NCBI GenBank assembly: GCA_038030265.1
Contig: CM075943.1
Span: 24,490,001-24,554,000 of the forward strand
DNA length: 64,000 bases
Reading direction: 5' to 3'
DNA from: Corythucha ciliata
Taxonomy: Eukaryota; Arthropoda; Insecta; Hemiptera; Tingidae
A model generated the notes under the pieces. The model saw only the letters and a program-made list of their open reading frames with translations. It was not told the origin of the DNA and made no database searches. Every line of letters starts with the position of its first letter. Position 1 is the stretch's first letter. The position numbers and the translations under genes were made by a program. Positions 44,735 to 57,584 of the stretch are shown piece after piece.

Positions 44735-45775
44735 TCATTGAGAACTTTCTTCTGACCACTTCGCGTACAATCCTGAAAACTCAAAAGTCAGTTGTTATAC
44801 ATGGGGACTTTTTCAAAAAAAAAAAAAAATGTGTTGTTCACGCAGGAAAAACAAGAAATTGTAGCTAGTAACTTCAGGTACCCTTAAAGAAATCCTTTTT
44901 TTCCTTCAGCTTTCTACAGGCTTCGTCGATGGCTTCTTGAGACTCATTCTTTCTCCCCATTTGAAACAACGCCTGAGATTTGTACGCGTGACCTTTCAGG
45001 CTCTTTTCATCCAGTTTCAAAGCCCATTCTGCGTCATGCAACGCCTTGCTAGGAATTTCTAGTTTAATGAAAGTCAGCGCTCTGTTGCAATATATCACGG
45101 GATTGTCGCGAACCAGATCGAGAGCCTAGGGTATAATATATTTAATAAATAGCGTATCACTAATCGGCTATCTGCCGAATCTTTGGACCCAACATATTCA
45201 AACCTTGCTGAAATTCAAAAGAGCACTCTCGTACTCTCGTTTTCGGAACGCTTCGATTCCCTCTTGCATGTGCTTCGAGGACGCTTCTTGGCGTTCCTTT
45301 CTGTCACGCGCTCTGTCACGGGCGTCCTTCTCGACGTGTCTCATAAATTGATCTTTCCAAGTTTTTCAGTTGATTTAGGTTACTTAATGATGATTTGACC
45401 AGCTCTCTCTCACCTTTGGACATTTCACTAGGGCCTTGGTCGTCGGGTGCGTTCATATTTTGAAAGGCTTCTCGATTAATTATTGTTCTGTTCGATTTAG
45501 TACAGATTTCATTTTCGTTAATTTCGTCCAATTCCTTGCCGTACAACGCCTCTCGGGCCTTTTCAAGCCCTTCCTGTATTTCTGACGGCTCGGACGAGTT
45601 TAATTGTTTCAGGAGTGACTCTGAGAAAAATTTTTCGTCATTGCTTTTACTATTTCAATATTGAAAATATAAAAAGCCGTGGTAACTTACCAACATGCTC
45701 AACCTTCTGCATGAAATGACTGAACTCGTCATCCAGCTCGGGGCACAATTCTTTTACTTTATACTCTTGGTCCAT
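44735..45775 (-). CDS. TTC12: TTC12-like TPR protein, short form
   Basis: Five exons on the minus strand: 45775-45691, 45620-45414, 45352-45204, 45125-44882, 44772-44735; 240 aa, phases consistent. An acidic coiled N-terminal part (residues 1-95) precedes DQFMRHVEKDARDRARDRKERQ and TPR repeats at about 115-225 (GIEAFRKREYESALLNFSKA, NPVIYCNRALTFIKLE, ALHDAEWALKLDEKS). This matches the first half of TTC12, a cytoplasmic factor needed for ciliary dynein arm assembly. Full TTC12 is about 700 aa because armadillo-like repeats follow; here the last exon is only 38 bp and ends WSEESSQ, with a polyA signal soon after. It is either a truncated paralogue or a TPR-only form. The HMT stop codon lies 211 bp upstream on the same strand. 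Confidence 0.85.
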
Positions 45776-45986
45776 TTGAAATTATTTTACAACCAAGAAA
45801 ATGTTCGTTGTTATGGACGTTATTAAACTAACATGTCGTAACTAAGCGAAGGATCTCAAAGTGTAAGGCTACGGTGTAACGGGAATAGGATGATCAGGAG
45901 GGGGGGACGTATCGATGACAACAGCAGTATACGAGCTACAATTTAATAATGAGTATTCGTACACGTTCATAATTATTTAATTGGTA

Positions 45987-47875
45987 TTAACTAATTATGT
46001 TCCTTTTAATTTCCCACTCTTTCTTAGCTTTGGCTATTTCTGCCACATCTTTAGCTGAATTTCCGCAGCAACCTCCGAGGTACCGGATACCCATATCAAG
46101 CCACTCTTCAACGTATTCATGTACTTTTTTGACATTTTGAACGGGTACCCACCTTGAAAAGAAGGACTGCTTATTACACAATTCTCGTAATTACGTGTGC
46201 CGAGCATTCAAATTCCACTTACTTTTCAAGTTTAGTGTCGTAAACTTCACCGTTATTGGGATAAACCACAGTAGGCAACACTGGGTCGAGTTTCTTCAAA
46301 CTTTGAAAAAGGGGCGTCACGTACGACGGGTCCAAACAGTTGGATCCAACCGCCAAAAGTTGATCACGTCCTCTCTTCCAACATTCGACGGCTCCTTCAG
46401 CGAAATTGTCCCCGTTTGAAATTTCCTTTGCATTCTAGACAGAAACCCCGTTAAATTAACACCGTGAAAAAGCGAAAACGTTGGCGCTTATACTCGGACA
46501 GAGAACGAAACCCAAGCTTTGGTATTTGGAAATTCTCGAAGAAGATCGAGAAGAGCTAGAGCCTCGGAAACGCAGGGTAGCGTTTCAATGCATATAAAAT
46601 CGACTCCCGCTTTAATAAGAGCTTCAACTCTCGGTCGGTGTTTTTCGATGAATTCCTCACGAGACAATTCTTTCTTATAACCCGTATACTCGGAGCCATC
46701 GCATTCCCACGCTGCAATGGGTCCCACGGCGCCTCCAATTTTTGTTTCTTCAAGCAATAAAACAAAAAAATTGTTTGAAAGAGAGGGGGTGGGAAAGAGT
46801 TAAGTTTTAATACCAGGGCGACTTTCAAGAGTTTTTGCAACTCGACAGAATTTGACGGAGTCGTAAATAGGATTCAACGATTCTTCGGGCTTGAGTCCCA
46901 AGTGTTGCACGAAACCATCTGGATATGCTTGATAGGTGTTGGTTCTAAGTATTTCACTGCCAGCTGTAAAAATTATAATGATTGATGACGCTCAAAAAAC
47001 ATTACTGACGTTCTATTTCATCATTTGACAGTCTCATTCGTCCCTACGGAATTACGTAATGAAAGAGATGAACTCGGTTTATTTTTAAGGGGGAACGAGG
47101 AAAATTTATTTCCCGTGCATTAGAGACATTAGAGAGATTTTGCAAACATCTCCGCTAATGCTAACGTTAACGCTATTCACATTTCAACCAACGAAATGTT
47201 GACTACCATAGCAACGCGTAAACAAAAATTAACTTAAGCGTTTACAGGAATGGTTGCCAATTCTCTCTATTGTCAAATGGACTTAGTACAAATGAAAGAT
47301 TGAAAAGAGCAAACACGAGTGTGCGTATAGTAACGCATTCTTCTAAAAATTCGAGTAGTCTCACTAAAAAATCCTCCAGTTTCGAAGAAACTTGTGAGAG
47401 TATAATTCTATCGTGTCAGTTACTAAGAGTATAAGTCAAAAATTAGCCATTTTCCGTTCTTGCACTCAGCTTGACTGCCTGCCCCTACTCTTCTGTTCTC
47501 AAGAGTATAAGTCACGAAAAAAACCAAATTCCTATTCCTAAGGGGACTTGTACCTAACAGTATTGATTGGGTTTTATTTAAATTAAAAAGTTTGGAACGC
47601 TTTCTTGAAAACTTCAATTTTTTGACTTATACTCTTAGTAACTGACACGTTAGAATTATTTCCTACTTATCATACATAATACTTCAACACAAAACCTAAA
47701 TGATTGTATGAAAAGCAGTCTCACCCTTCAGAAAAGCCCTGTGCATCAATACACAGGCCTCTTGGTTAGTCACAAGGAACCTAGATGCCCAAAGTGGATG
47801 GCCGTCGACCCGTTCCGTCACGTGTTGAGCCAATTCCACTCCTTCCCCACCATCGACCAGAACAGGTCTCTGCAT
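45987..47875 (-). CDS. Homocysteine S-methyltransferase
   Basis: Five exons on the minus strand: 47875-47725, 46963-46814, 46747-46500, 46434-46223, 46152-45987; 308 aa, phases consistent. The single-domain (beta/alpha)8 barrel shows VLVDGGEGVEL near the start, GSEILRTNTYQAY, GAVGPIAAWECDGSEYTG, and ETLPCVSEALALL. The zinc site is Cys216 in VGSNCLDP plus Cys282-Cys283 in YLGGCCGNS. The enzyme moves a methyl group from S-methylmethionine or a related donor to homocysteine, making methionine in the cytosol. All three zinc cysteines are kept, so it should be active. Intron 1 (760 bp) contains the MITE at 47412-47649. The start is the ATG before QRPVLVDGG; two in-frame codons upstream contain no better ATG. 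Confidence 0.92.
47412..47649. repeat. MITE in HMT intron 1
   Basis: CGTGTCAGTTACTAAGAGTA plus TAAGTCAAAAATT on the left is inverted at 47616-47649, giving arms of about 33 bp with hardly any mismatch. Another copy of the AGAGTATAAGTCA core sits inside at about 47497. Confidence 0.85.
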
Positions 47876-50365
47876 ACTATACAACTATTGCACTCAACCA
47901 GAAATAAATAGAAGAACGGTCTTCGAACGAATCAAAAATCTCAAAAACAATTAATTTCAAAACTTCTAGGTACCCGAACAAATGGTAAGTGAACCCTGAT
48001 TTCAAGGATATAGTGCACTGATGTGGGTAATGGTGGAACGTGGAAAGGGAAATAAACTGACAGGAGCGGGAGACATAGATAACTCGAGCGACAATTAGTG
48101 ACGCCTATAGCATTGAGATAAATATGAGATAACTTTTTTTTTTCTTTTTGTGATTCCAACTATATGTACGTGTTTTTGTGATCCTAACTATATCCTACTT
48201 AGAGCGTTGCACGAGGAAGAGGAATACCCCCCCCCCCCAAGCCAAGTATTCAATCCCATTCCTACAAATCGTCGCACAATGGATTACAACTAATACGATT
48301 TGATAAACGTGTAAGGGCAATATCTGGCTTAGCGCGGGCAACAGGGCAGGGTTGACTTCCTACGTCAGAAAGTTGGATTCTGGGATAGCAAACTTGACTT
48401 CGGAAAGAGGTGAAAATCCTGCAACTTTCCGAGCCTTTTATACTTTCACAAGTCAAATTTATAGAGTCCGTGCAAAATAAGTTTCTGACTTGAAGTAAAC
48501 GAAATGTCCTATGACGCCTAGAAGTCTAAAAGCCCTTATTATGCAGTTGTCATCGATCCAAACGAGCTTAAAATAAAACTATCCGAATTTCCCCGTGACG
48601 TAAAAGTTGTTCTTGGACGCTTGTAAATCAATTTATTAAAATTTGAATGAGTTTCGGAGAAAAGAGGGGCCAAACTCTTTGAAGTGTGTGTGCGTTTTCA
48701 AGTAGGCCAATGAAATTCTTTTGGTACGCGTGTTTCCAGCTCTTGATTTGTAGGTCTGTGATTTTTTTATAATCGCGAACTTTGATTACAGCCCAGTAAT
48801 TTGATATTTCTTTTATTTCTTAATGACGCCCTGGTGCAAACAATCATTTGGCTCAGTAGTATTCGTGCGGCGTAATTATTACATGTCTGACTCTTTGAAA
48901 GGTTCCGCTAACTTTGACCATTCTAAGGGAAGTGGGTCTTTCCAGAGTCAACGAAGGGATTTGCTTGAGGGATAAAAACTGTTCAGGAGACAACATTCAC
49001 AACAATTCCCTGCGTGACTTCATACTTCAAAGCAGGAGGTTTTCTTTTTCACAAATGTGGCCCTTCCTGGAAATTAATCTTTTCAGTCTATTTTTGAACA
49101 AATTTCCTTTTAAAAGCGCGTGCCAAGGTAATCCTTTTGCCACTTCGTTCCCAAAAACTTCGAAGAATTAGCCGCCACCCAGAGGTTTTTCGAAACCTCC
49201 CCTCACTCCCGCCCCAGTGCATTAAAAAGCTATTTACATTCCAAACCTTCTCGCCCACAAGCCCCTTTACAAATCGTTTGTAAACAGCCCTTAAAACCGA
49301 CAAAGCGCATCATTATATTCTCCAGGTATTTAGGGCACCTACACCTACTGGACTTTTTTTGTGAGTGCCAAGTGTCACCCAAGTTGACCAAACACCCTTC
49401 GTCACCATATTCTAAAATTTAACCATCCCAAGGGGGCTCAACATGCACATTCCGCGCCTATCTTTACAGAACAAAACACGTGTACCCGAGGAATTCGATT
49501 GGCCTAGTTGAATCGCTTGTCTCGTTTATGTGCTCATTAACTTTTAATTTGAAACTTTCACTCCGCGCGGACTGTACGATTTTATACACATGTAGCACGT
49601 TTTTGACCGATTCAGTGAGACTTTGATCTTGTTTCTTGTTCTTGAATACATGCCTTTAATCCAATTCATTCGAGTGTTGTATTGATGCGTCGGATTGAAC
49701 CGCTTTGTACATATATTCAACCCCTCGGACGTCTTTAGCCAATCCACATGGGCCAAAATTGGTCTTAAAAGAGTTTGGTTTCAATCAAATAAATGAAAAA
49801 TACTCTTCCAAATCGAACACAACAAAACGTAAAAATGGCCAAGGACGTCCCTCACGTGGTCGACTGTCAGGGAAAGAAACATTAAAACCCGTCTACCAAC
49901 GAAGAAAATTTTAGGGTCGTATTTTCCTGCAGTCTGCAGTCGAAAGAGACATACGTAAAGCCAGGTTTGTGATAGAATTTGCGCTACACAAGACATTTTG
50001 CCCCAACCCTCTGATAGAGGGCTAGTAGATCTATGAAGGTAACTGAATAATTTTGTCAATAAACCGCGCGCCCTTATTGCCCGAACGTATATATATATAA
50101 CTTTCATCTGAGTAATTCATTTTCGTACACCTGTTAGAACAGCAAATAGACATTTATTTTTCGCAAAAACGTTTACTAGAATGATTTTAAAAATGTGGTA
50201 GATCGTGATGTTTTTTCAGTTATTTTATCTCGCTGACCTCATAAATACTCCCTACCTTTTCCGAATTAATGCAGAACGACGCGAAAGAGTCTGATTCGAT
50301 TTTTCTCTTCTGATTAACAAACATTTCGTTTGTGGCGAAAAAGTATTTTGTGGAATTCATTAAAA
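47876..50365. other. Intergenic, no gene seen
   Basis: A C-run sits at about 48228-48239, and short open frames here have no recognisable motif. This span includes the promoter regions of the HMT gene (minus) and the small secreted peptide gene (plus), neither of which can be placed. Confidence 0.55.
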
Positions 50366-50671
50366 ATGGTATGTACGATTGATAATAATTATTATTACGT
50401 ATTCTTAAATTTTCTCCAATATCCAAATAAAATTATTTTTATTTTTCAGAAGCTTAGTCGACCACCTATTCTCTGTTTGATCATTCTACTTGTAGCTACT
50501 TGCTTTTACGAGGCGGCAGCCGACCAGGAATATCACGTGATCACCCGACCTCTCACCAAAAATGAAATCAACGAAGCCCTACTGGCTTTGTTTCAAGCCA
50601 GTGCTGGAAAAACTGTACCCGAGGGTAAGACGCACAAGAAATACGACGAAAAACATGGAAATTATAGATAA
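50366..50671 (+). CDS. Predicted small secreted peptide, 74 aa
   Basis: Exon 1 contributes only the ATG at 50366-50368, directly followed by the donor GTATGT. Exon 2 is 50450-50671 after a TTTTTCAG acceptor. The product begins MKLSRPPILCLIILLVATCF, a typical signal peptide, with likely cleavage after the AAA of YEAAA (about residue 25). The mature part of about 50 residues is charged, has no cysteine, contains an amphipathic helix-like NEINEALLALFQAS, and ends basic and polar (HKKYDEKHGNYR). There is no clear amidation Gly and no dibasic-bounded short peptide, so a classical neuropeptide is not obvious. AATAAA follows about 35 bases after the stop. Family not recognised. Confidence 0.72.
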   Translation: MVCTIDNNYYYVFLNFLQYPNKIIFIFQKLSRPPILCLIILLVATCFYEAAADQEYHVITRPLTKNEINEALLALFQASAGKTVPEGKTHKKYDEKHGNYR

Positions 50672-53404
50672 TACAGCAACTGATTAAAATCCAAATTCAA
50701 ATCAATTAATAAAAAATGTAATGACGATTCAAAGCTGTCTGCACCAGATTAAAATAATTACGTAGTGTTGTTGCGTAGTGTGGTTCACCTCAAATACACA
50801 TAAAAGTGAAATATAAATCCTAGTACAATTTGTTATTCCGCTAAACGTTGAACTCACGGATGTCAGTGTGGCTTAACCCCTTATCACACAATGCAATTTT
50901 ACATGAGATGAGTAAAATCAAATTACATAATGTGTATGATAACAACCGTATAATTTTGAAGAATGTGCAAGCAATATTGCTCCAAAAAACCGTAGGCGCG
51001 CTCATTATTATCTTAACTTATAGTAGGTCTATTCATTTGAACGTCCCGAACTACTCCGAGCAGCACGAAATTATGTAACCTCGCGGGTTATCATGTGAAA
51101 TAACGCGGAAAAATAATGGAAGGCTGGTACTTTCTGCGCTAATAGTGCAGCTCCGGATGACAAACGAATAGGCCTAGTGTGTTAGTGTGGCTGGCTGTGA
51201 AGTGTGAACAGTGAAAGAGGCATTGCGTGTCATTGCCTACTTTTACTTTAGCCCTCCGTTTGTGCCTGTAGCTAGGTCCAATCTCGCGTAAAACACCCAA
51301 TAGAATGACGTATTCTTATATTCCAGGAAAAATGATTGTTGACGTAATCATTTTCGCGTTGCAGCATGATTGTTCTGCAATCTTCAGAGAATTTTTGACG
51401 ATATTTCTTAAATGTTTGTGCCACGCACCACGCAGGGGTGCCAGAATAACTTTTTGTCGTCGATCCAAATGAAACTGGGGCTTTTTAGAAGGAGGCTATC
51501 GGCTTTATTCCGTGCTACTCTTCCCATGTGACAAAATAATTATTCAAATATGTGCATATATTCATAAGCCCGCAGTTGAATTCAAAACGAAATTTAACAT
51601 GAGTGTCTGCCAAAGGACCTCATCCACGTCACACTTTGGTTTTTTCCTTTTCAAATGTGGGTCTTCTCTATCCCTCCACCTGTGTATTGCTCCGATTGCA
51701 ATGCGTATTATCATCTAAAATGAAATATAAGGAGGGCAGGAGGAAGTTATAAGCATTAAAGATTTTGTTCATATTTTTGTAAACTCATCATTTACATTTT
51801 TTTTTAGCGCAGGCTTGATGAATTTGCCCGTCAGTTTTTTCGACAGCCTCTCTCAGTTCCCCTCCTTTTTTTGCCTTCTTTCTTTCAAAAAAAGAAAAAA
51901 AAATGAGTCTCACAAAAAAAAGACTTAAACTCGAAACAAGGCCACCTATGAAATATCAGCTCGTCGCAGCAGCGCACATACTGACGAATGATACATCGTT
52001 AAAAGGCAGGGTCCATCAGTAGTGGATAGGTTACACAACACGGGTTGCGGAAGAATGATCATTCTTGTTTACAGCCACACAATGCTAAATTCGAAACAGA
52101 AACCGTAATAGAATAATTTATATAACGGCACCTCCCCTATTTTCATTTTGGCGTCGCCCTTCGTTCCGTCCTCTCAACCGCCCCCCCTTTCCCCCATTAC
52201 TAGAATTTGTAACAGTTTTATAAATTATTAAATCCCTCAAATGCTACAACATTAGCGATTTTTAGGTCGTTAATAGGTTCGTACCGAATTAATGAATAAT
52301 TTATTCAAAAAAGTCCCCGGTCTCTACCTCATAAACATGGATTTCTTCAAGCTCTCCAGCCCTCTCTTTTAGGTGTTCGTTAAATATTCATTTCAATGCC
52401 CTAAACCAATAGAGTTGATTGCGTATTAAAACTTATTTTATAATAAACCAATCTTTCATTGGATGAAATTTGAGACAGTGACGATAAAAAAGAACTTCAG
52501 CAAGCGTTAAGCACGATGCAAAGGAGTCCCAACCCCTTTCCTGTTCTTACGAAACCTTTAATTTTATTAATGAATTTTATTTCTCGCGTCGAGCAGTACG
52601 ATTTTGACGTTTAAAAGAATACTTTTTGAACAGTTGTTCTCACACTTGTACAAAGGAGTTGACACGGTATGGTTACGACCGATGAGTGGCGCGCCCTCGC
52701 AGTTTTTCCTTTTAGTGCTTTGAAAAGGAATTTCCCCACGGTAATAATATGTAATTCCGCGAACGCATAGTTCTGGTGTCCTTCTCATTAACCGTCACCA
52801 TTGCAAATAGGTGGCCCTAGGATGACAGGAAATTTGATTAAATTGGCGATAAGTGTGTGCGCTCGAGCTAACGTTTTCTGAAGAAAAAAATCGAGACAGT
52901 GCCTTCATCACAAAACGGTGGATCAACTCACATGACCAAGGGATTTACAAAAAGGTTTGAATCTTTTGAGGAAAAACATGAATTTTACGGGGAAAAAATA
53001 TACGTTGACATAGTGGAGCGAGAAATTAGGTTTTTGGACTACACTGAGGTGTTTTGCCCGATTGGATTCTGTGCGCCCGCAATAATGACAAGTCTGAACA
53101 GCTCATTGCAATCAATTGTTTGAACATTCTAGGATGATTATATTTTTTGTGATTCCGAACCACTATAAGAACTTTTTGAATACTGCCCTCGCTTGAGTTA
53201 CTTGTTCCCAGCCTCCGAAGGGCTAGTGACTTTCAGTACTTTTACCTTGTAAGTTGTTTGTGAGTGCGTCCAGCCCAACAATCGAACTTCAGAACAGATC
53301 TTTGAGACAGGAAGCAGGAACAGCATAGCCCCAAGCTTGCCAAGGTGCCAAGCGCGTCGCATGAAAAGGGTTGCGAACTGTCCGCGGATAGTCGTAAATT
53401 TGCT
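50672..53404. other. Intergenic, no gene seen
   Basis: AT-rich, with homopolymer runs. An open frame at 52899-53123 lacks a domain or splice support and is not called. Confidence 0.5.
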
Positions 53405-53560
53405 AATTTTGATCAGAATGTAATTGGTAATTACAACTTACTTCGAAAAAGTGCGTCTAATTACAAATTACCAATTACAATGTCGTGATGTAATCAATTA
53501 CAAATTACCAATTACTAATTGTAATTGAATTACGAAATTCAATTACTGCCCAGCCCTGAT
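53405..53560. repeat. AATTAC-rich low-complexity tract
   Basis: Variants of AATTACAAATTACCAATTAC are repeated and partly palindromic with GGTAATTGTAATT-type units. This looks like a diverged simple repeat. Confidence 0.75.
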
Positions 53561-53764
53561 AAGAAAATAAATTAACATGGAAACTAACGCATTTATAAGG
53601 GCGTTCTTCCTAAAATTAAGGTCTCAGATGATAGATACTCTTCAACGAACCGTACAATTTGTCAGCCACTTAAGGCTTCAATAGGGAAGCTCTCAAAATA
53701 CGATCCTAAGAAGGGTCTAAGGATCTTACTTATTGAAACCTTGTTCATGCTGCTTCAATAACCT

Positions 53765-54018
53765 GGGGGGTGATTCTGTAACTTGCAAAGTTTACGGGTA
53801 GCAACTGCGAAGGAGGGGGAGAGGGAGAGGGGTGCCTTGGTTTTTCCATATATTCGTTAAGAATTTATTATTTTTTTCTTCGAGACCACACATTCTCGCG
53901 TGAAAATTCCGCAGTTTAATTCACTAGATATCGTAAAAACCATGACAACGAGGTACCTCCCCTCGCCCTTCTTCCATTTTACGACACGTAAATTTTGTAA
54001 GTTACAGAATCACCCCCC
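53765..54018. repeat. MITE with GGGGGGTGATTCTGTAACTT ends
   Basis: The left TIR GGGGGGTGATTCTGTAACTT and its complement at the right end are inverted over about 31 bp with few mismatches. It is about 254 bp with no ORF. Confidence 0.87.
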
Positions 54019-54191
54019 TGAACTAACTTCAATAAACTGAAATAAAAAAAACAACTGTTGCTGAACTATAGCTTAAAAATTAAGACCCTTGTTCACAGCC
54101 GCTACTTGAGTTACAATTCTCCTAAGTAGGTAACCAACGAATCAGTTTTTGTTTGAAAATATCACCTGTTTCGACGGCCACTTTGCGAAAG

Positions 54192-54593
54192 TTAAGGGGT
54201 AGTTGCACGGGTGATTCCTCGACCCCCCTCCAATCAACCCTCGTACACTACTCGGCATACGTTTTCTGGCCTTATTTCTGTACCAATCCTGGTTTTTAAG
54301 GACTCGTTTTAATCTTCAGGAAATTCCGCATACGCAGTAGTTTTCCTTTTTTAAAATTTCATCCCAGAAGTTATTTTAAATTCGCCTTGAACTTTTACCT
54401 TGTAATTTCACGTTTTTTTCCCGACTTATTTGAAAAAAGGAAAACTACTGCATATGCGGAATTTCCTGAAGATTAAAACGAGTCCTTAAAAACCAGGATT
54501 GGTGCAGAAATAATGCCAGAAAAAGTACGCCGAGTAGCAGACGATGGACGATGGGGGGGGGGTTCGAGGAATCATCACTGCAGTTCCCCCTTA
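54192..54593. repeat. Intact hairpin MITE, long arms
   Basis: The arms of about 170-185 bp are inverted: GGGGTAGTTGCACGG, TCCTCGACCCCCCTCC, TACCAATCCTGG, AATCTTCAGGAAATTCCGCA. The loop is under 60 bp. It defines the full form of the family fragmented at 646-3064 and 36170-36400. Confidence 0.88.
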
Positions 54594-54725
54594 AGTATAG
54601 TTCCGCCTATAAATAGGGGCCGAAGTTGCTTTTTTTTTGTTTTTAAACCCGGACATGATTGAATAGGTACCGTATTCACCAACCAAAGTATACTGATTGC
54701 AATTTATCACCTAAAGTAATCTTAA

Positions 54726-54856
54726 GGCCCGTTCACAAGCTCTACATTTTCGTTGTGTGGTGTCTATGCAATTTATCAAAATGCATCTTTTTTCGAGAGA
54801 ATTTGTTTGGTTGCGTAGACTCCACGCAACGCAAACATAGATCTTGTGAACGGGCC
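54726..54856. repeat. TAA-flanked MITE (Harbinger-like)
   Basis: The perfect 14-bp TIR is GGCCCGTTCACAAG and its complement. TAA duplications lie at 54723-54725 and 54857-54859. Length is 131 bp. The right half is shared with window bases 1-66. Confidence 0.88.
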
Positions 54857-54859
54857 TAA

Positions 54860-57584
54860 GAAAATGTCACTCGGTACGTTAAAATTTTCTGGCATATTTA
54901 TGGAGACCCCTTCCCTTTCCATTAATTTTCTATTGCTCTCCTTATGGTTCACAATCGATTCTGTGCATCCTCAATACACGTCAGTCCACTGATGTAATGC
55001 GAATGGTGGAAGGGATCACATTTAGTTCACGCGTCAGTGATAAACGATAATAAACAGTAAAGATCTATTTTGTGTTTTACCAATTTTTTTCTGTCTTAAT
55101 ACCTTTCTAATAATGTTTACGATAGCCCGAAAAACAATGTCATTTCGGTTGAAATGTCGATTTATAAAATATGCATAAAAAGGGTGTCAATCGGAGGAGC
55201 TGGGAAACCCCATGTTGCTTTTTTTTTCTCAAGGGGCCATCATCACCGTTCATTCATAAAAGCTTCATGTTTAAAAATAAGGTTTATTTTACTCTGAGCC
55301 GATTACCTTGAGAAGTACCTGTTCTTGTATAGTATAGACCTGTCTTCTTTTGAAAATTTATGGTCTAACCCGTTTTTCTAGGAGAACAATTTTAGTTGTG
55401 CGAAAGCGACAAGGGTGGCTACTTCTGGACAATTTTTTCCGTTTACCGCTTCCTGGTAGCTTTGGTCAGGCGAATAATAAGCCACAGGTTGGGGGAGGGA
55501 GGTATTTATAGGAAATCAGTCATTTAAAATGTTGAGCCGTCCCGTCTAGCAGTGGCATTAGAAACTAGATTGTTCAATGCACTTAAAAGTTGTAACGGTA
55601 TTCTGAAATTCCATAACTGAAGCAAATCCCCTCTCCCTAGAAAAAAACTGTATCGGCGGATGTTTTCGATGCACTCATTATAAAACCATCAACAATAAAG
55701 GAGCTGTATCGGGCGGACGGCGCGTAATTGGCGTCGCATTTCCCCAGAGCAGGATTCTATTTCAAAGCTGGTATAAAGCAATTGACCCATCTCTTATGAG
55801 ATGAATTTACATCAAACTATCATTATTTACCAAATGTTTTTTTTTTCTTTTTCGATTCAACTCGATTTACCGCACACTCACCTCCTCCACTGGCCGCTTC
55901 TCGGAAATGATTCCAAATGGGTGACACAGTTTTCAACCCCACTGTCAATCTGTTTTTGTTGACTTGAGAATTAATTTTCAGAGCGAACGTCAGTTAAGAA
56001 GAACATTTGCGATTCTGTGTTTCCCCAAGTTTGCAATAGAAGTACAAATTGAATCAGTAAATGTTAATGCTTGGGAAAACGATTGAAGAGGAGAAGGGAT
56101 ACATCAGAGCCATGTCAATTTCCTCACCCCAACCTCCATCCGAATGTTGTTTTTTTCCTAATTGTTGTTTACGAAGGCGAGTTTCGCATAAAAGTCCTTT
56201 GAATTCTCGACAATTATTGGAAAGATAATCCTTCCCTTTCCATCGTTTTGTTCTATATCACGTGCGGAACTAAAATTATTCTCTCCTCCTCCTCTTAAAA
56301 CTCATAGGCATTTTCAGCCAGTATCTTGAAAAAGCTGAGTACACATTTTATAGCCACTTATTTCACTCCCGGGAATATTTTATAAACATTGGTAATTGCT
56401 GATAGCGCTGGAAAAAAAAGTGGGGAGAGGGGGATTATTCAAGAGAGATACTGCACGCTTCGGAGGAAAAGAAAATAATAACGAGCGTTATTTGTCTAGT
56501 TTTATAAAAAAAAAAAAAAGCCCCCCCCCCCTTAGTCGTTAGTGGTGGACTTCTCAGGGTCGTAAAACTTAATATGTCCCCATTGGGAATTCGTACGAAT
56601 AGGCGCTCCTAAAACAGGAAATCGCGTGAATTTAAAATTCGTACAGAATAAAAAAATCCATCGTTTTTTGGGGGGGCCTTGAAAGAAAAATGCCCGTCAC
56701 ATCGTGTTTTTAAAACGTGCGATCAATTTTTAAAAGAGTTAGGAAATCAATGGGTCTTTTTACTGATTTGGGTTTAATTAATAGCGTTTTCATTTGCATT
56801 GAATTCTGTCTTCTCCATTAAAATACAATTCCCCTGGGGTATTTCTCAGTTTATTCTCGAACACATGAACCAAATTTCATCCTGAAAACAGGATTCTGTT
56901 GGTAAAAAGTAATGGTTGGTCCAAGACTTGGATGCGAATTTCTTGCACCATTTTTGATAATAATGATGATATGGAAAAGCTCATTATACGCAGTTACTCA
57001 TGATTTTTACGGGTTCAACTTTTCTATAAAATTAACAATTGATCTATTATCATCGAAAAGATAAATTATTACCACATATTTTATATCGCTCGACCAATCA
57101 TTTTTAAATGGTAGGGTGTGCATCTAGGGAACAAGACGCCGTCACTCAAAATCAATTTTTAGGCCTTTTATAGGTGTACCGGAACACGAACTTGATGTCA
57201 GCTCAAAGTTTTTGTTACAGCATCACCAAACTTCCTTCCCTAAGGGAACATGGAAGTAAAATGGTCTAGTTCATAGTTGGTTTTATCTAAGCTCCAAAGT
57301 CTCGTTGTTTAAAACATTTTATTTTGACTCAGATGGAGCTCCATAATTTTCTCATTATTCATGAGAGAATTTTGTCTTGATGCAGGAAATCAAGAGATAT
57401 ATTATTTTAAAATATTTTTCAACCGATATGTTCAGTTCACAGGACGCGCCCTTTCCTTTCCCAGTTGGCTTATTGTCCAGTTGTTCATTTTCCTATAGCG
57501 TTCCAAATAGAGCGCCTTTTCTTATTTTTATTCCTATTTCCTGTAGTATTTCTCCGTAAAATATAACACCTATCTAATAATATG
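54860..57584. other. Intergenic, no gene seen
   Basis: Noncoding AT-rich DNA with poly-C and poly-A runs near 56507-56532. No ORF or repeat boundary could be supported. Confidence 0.5.

Noticed and set aside
52899..53123. 74-codon frame with MPSSQNGG start
   Set aside because: No splice signals, motif or composition supports it as coding.
53405..53560. CRISPR-like array
   Set aside because: The repeats are irregular AATTAC variants without spacers, in a eukaryotic genome.
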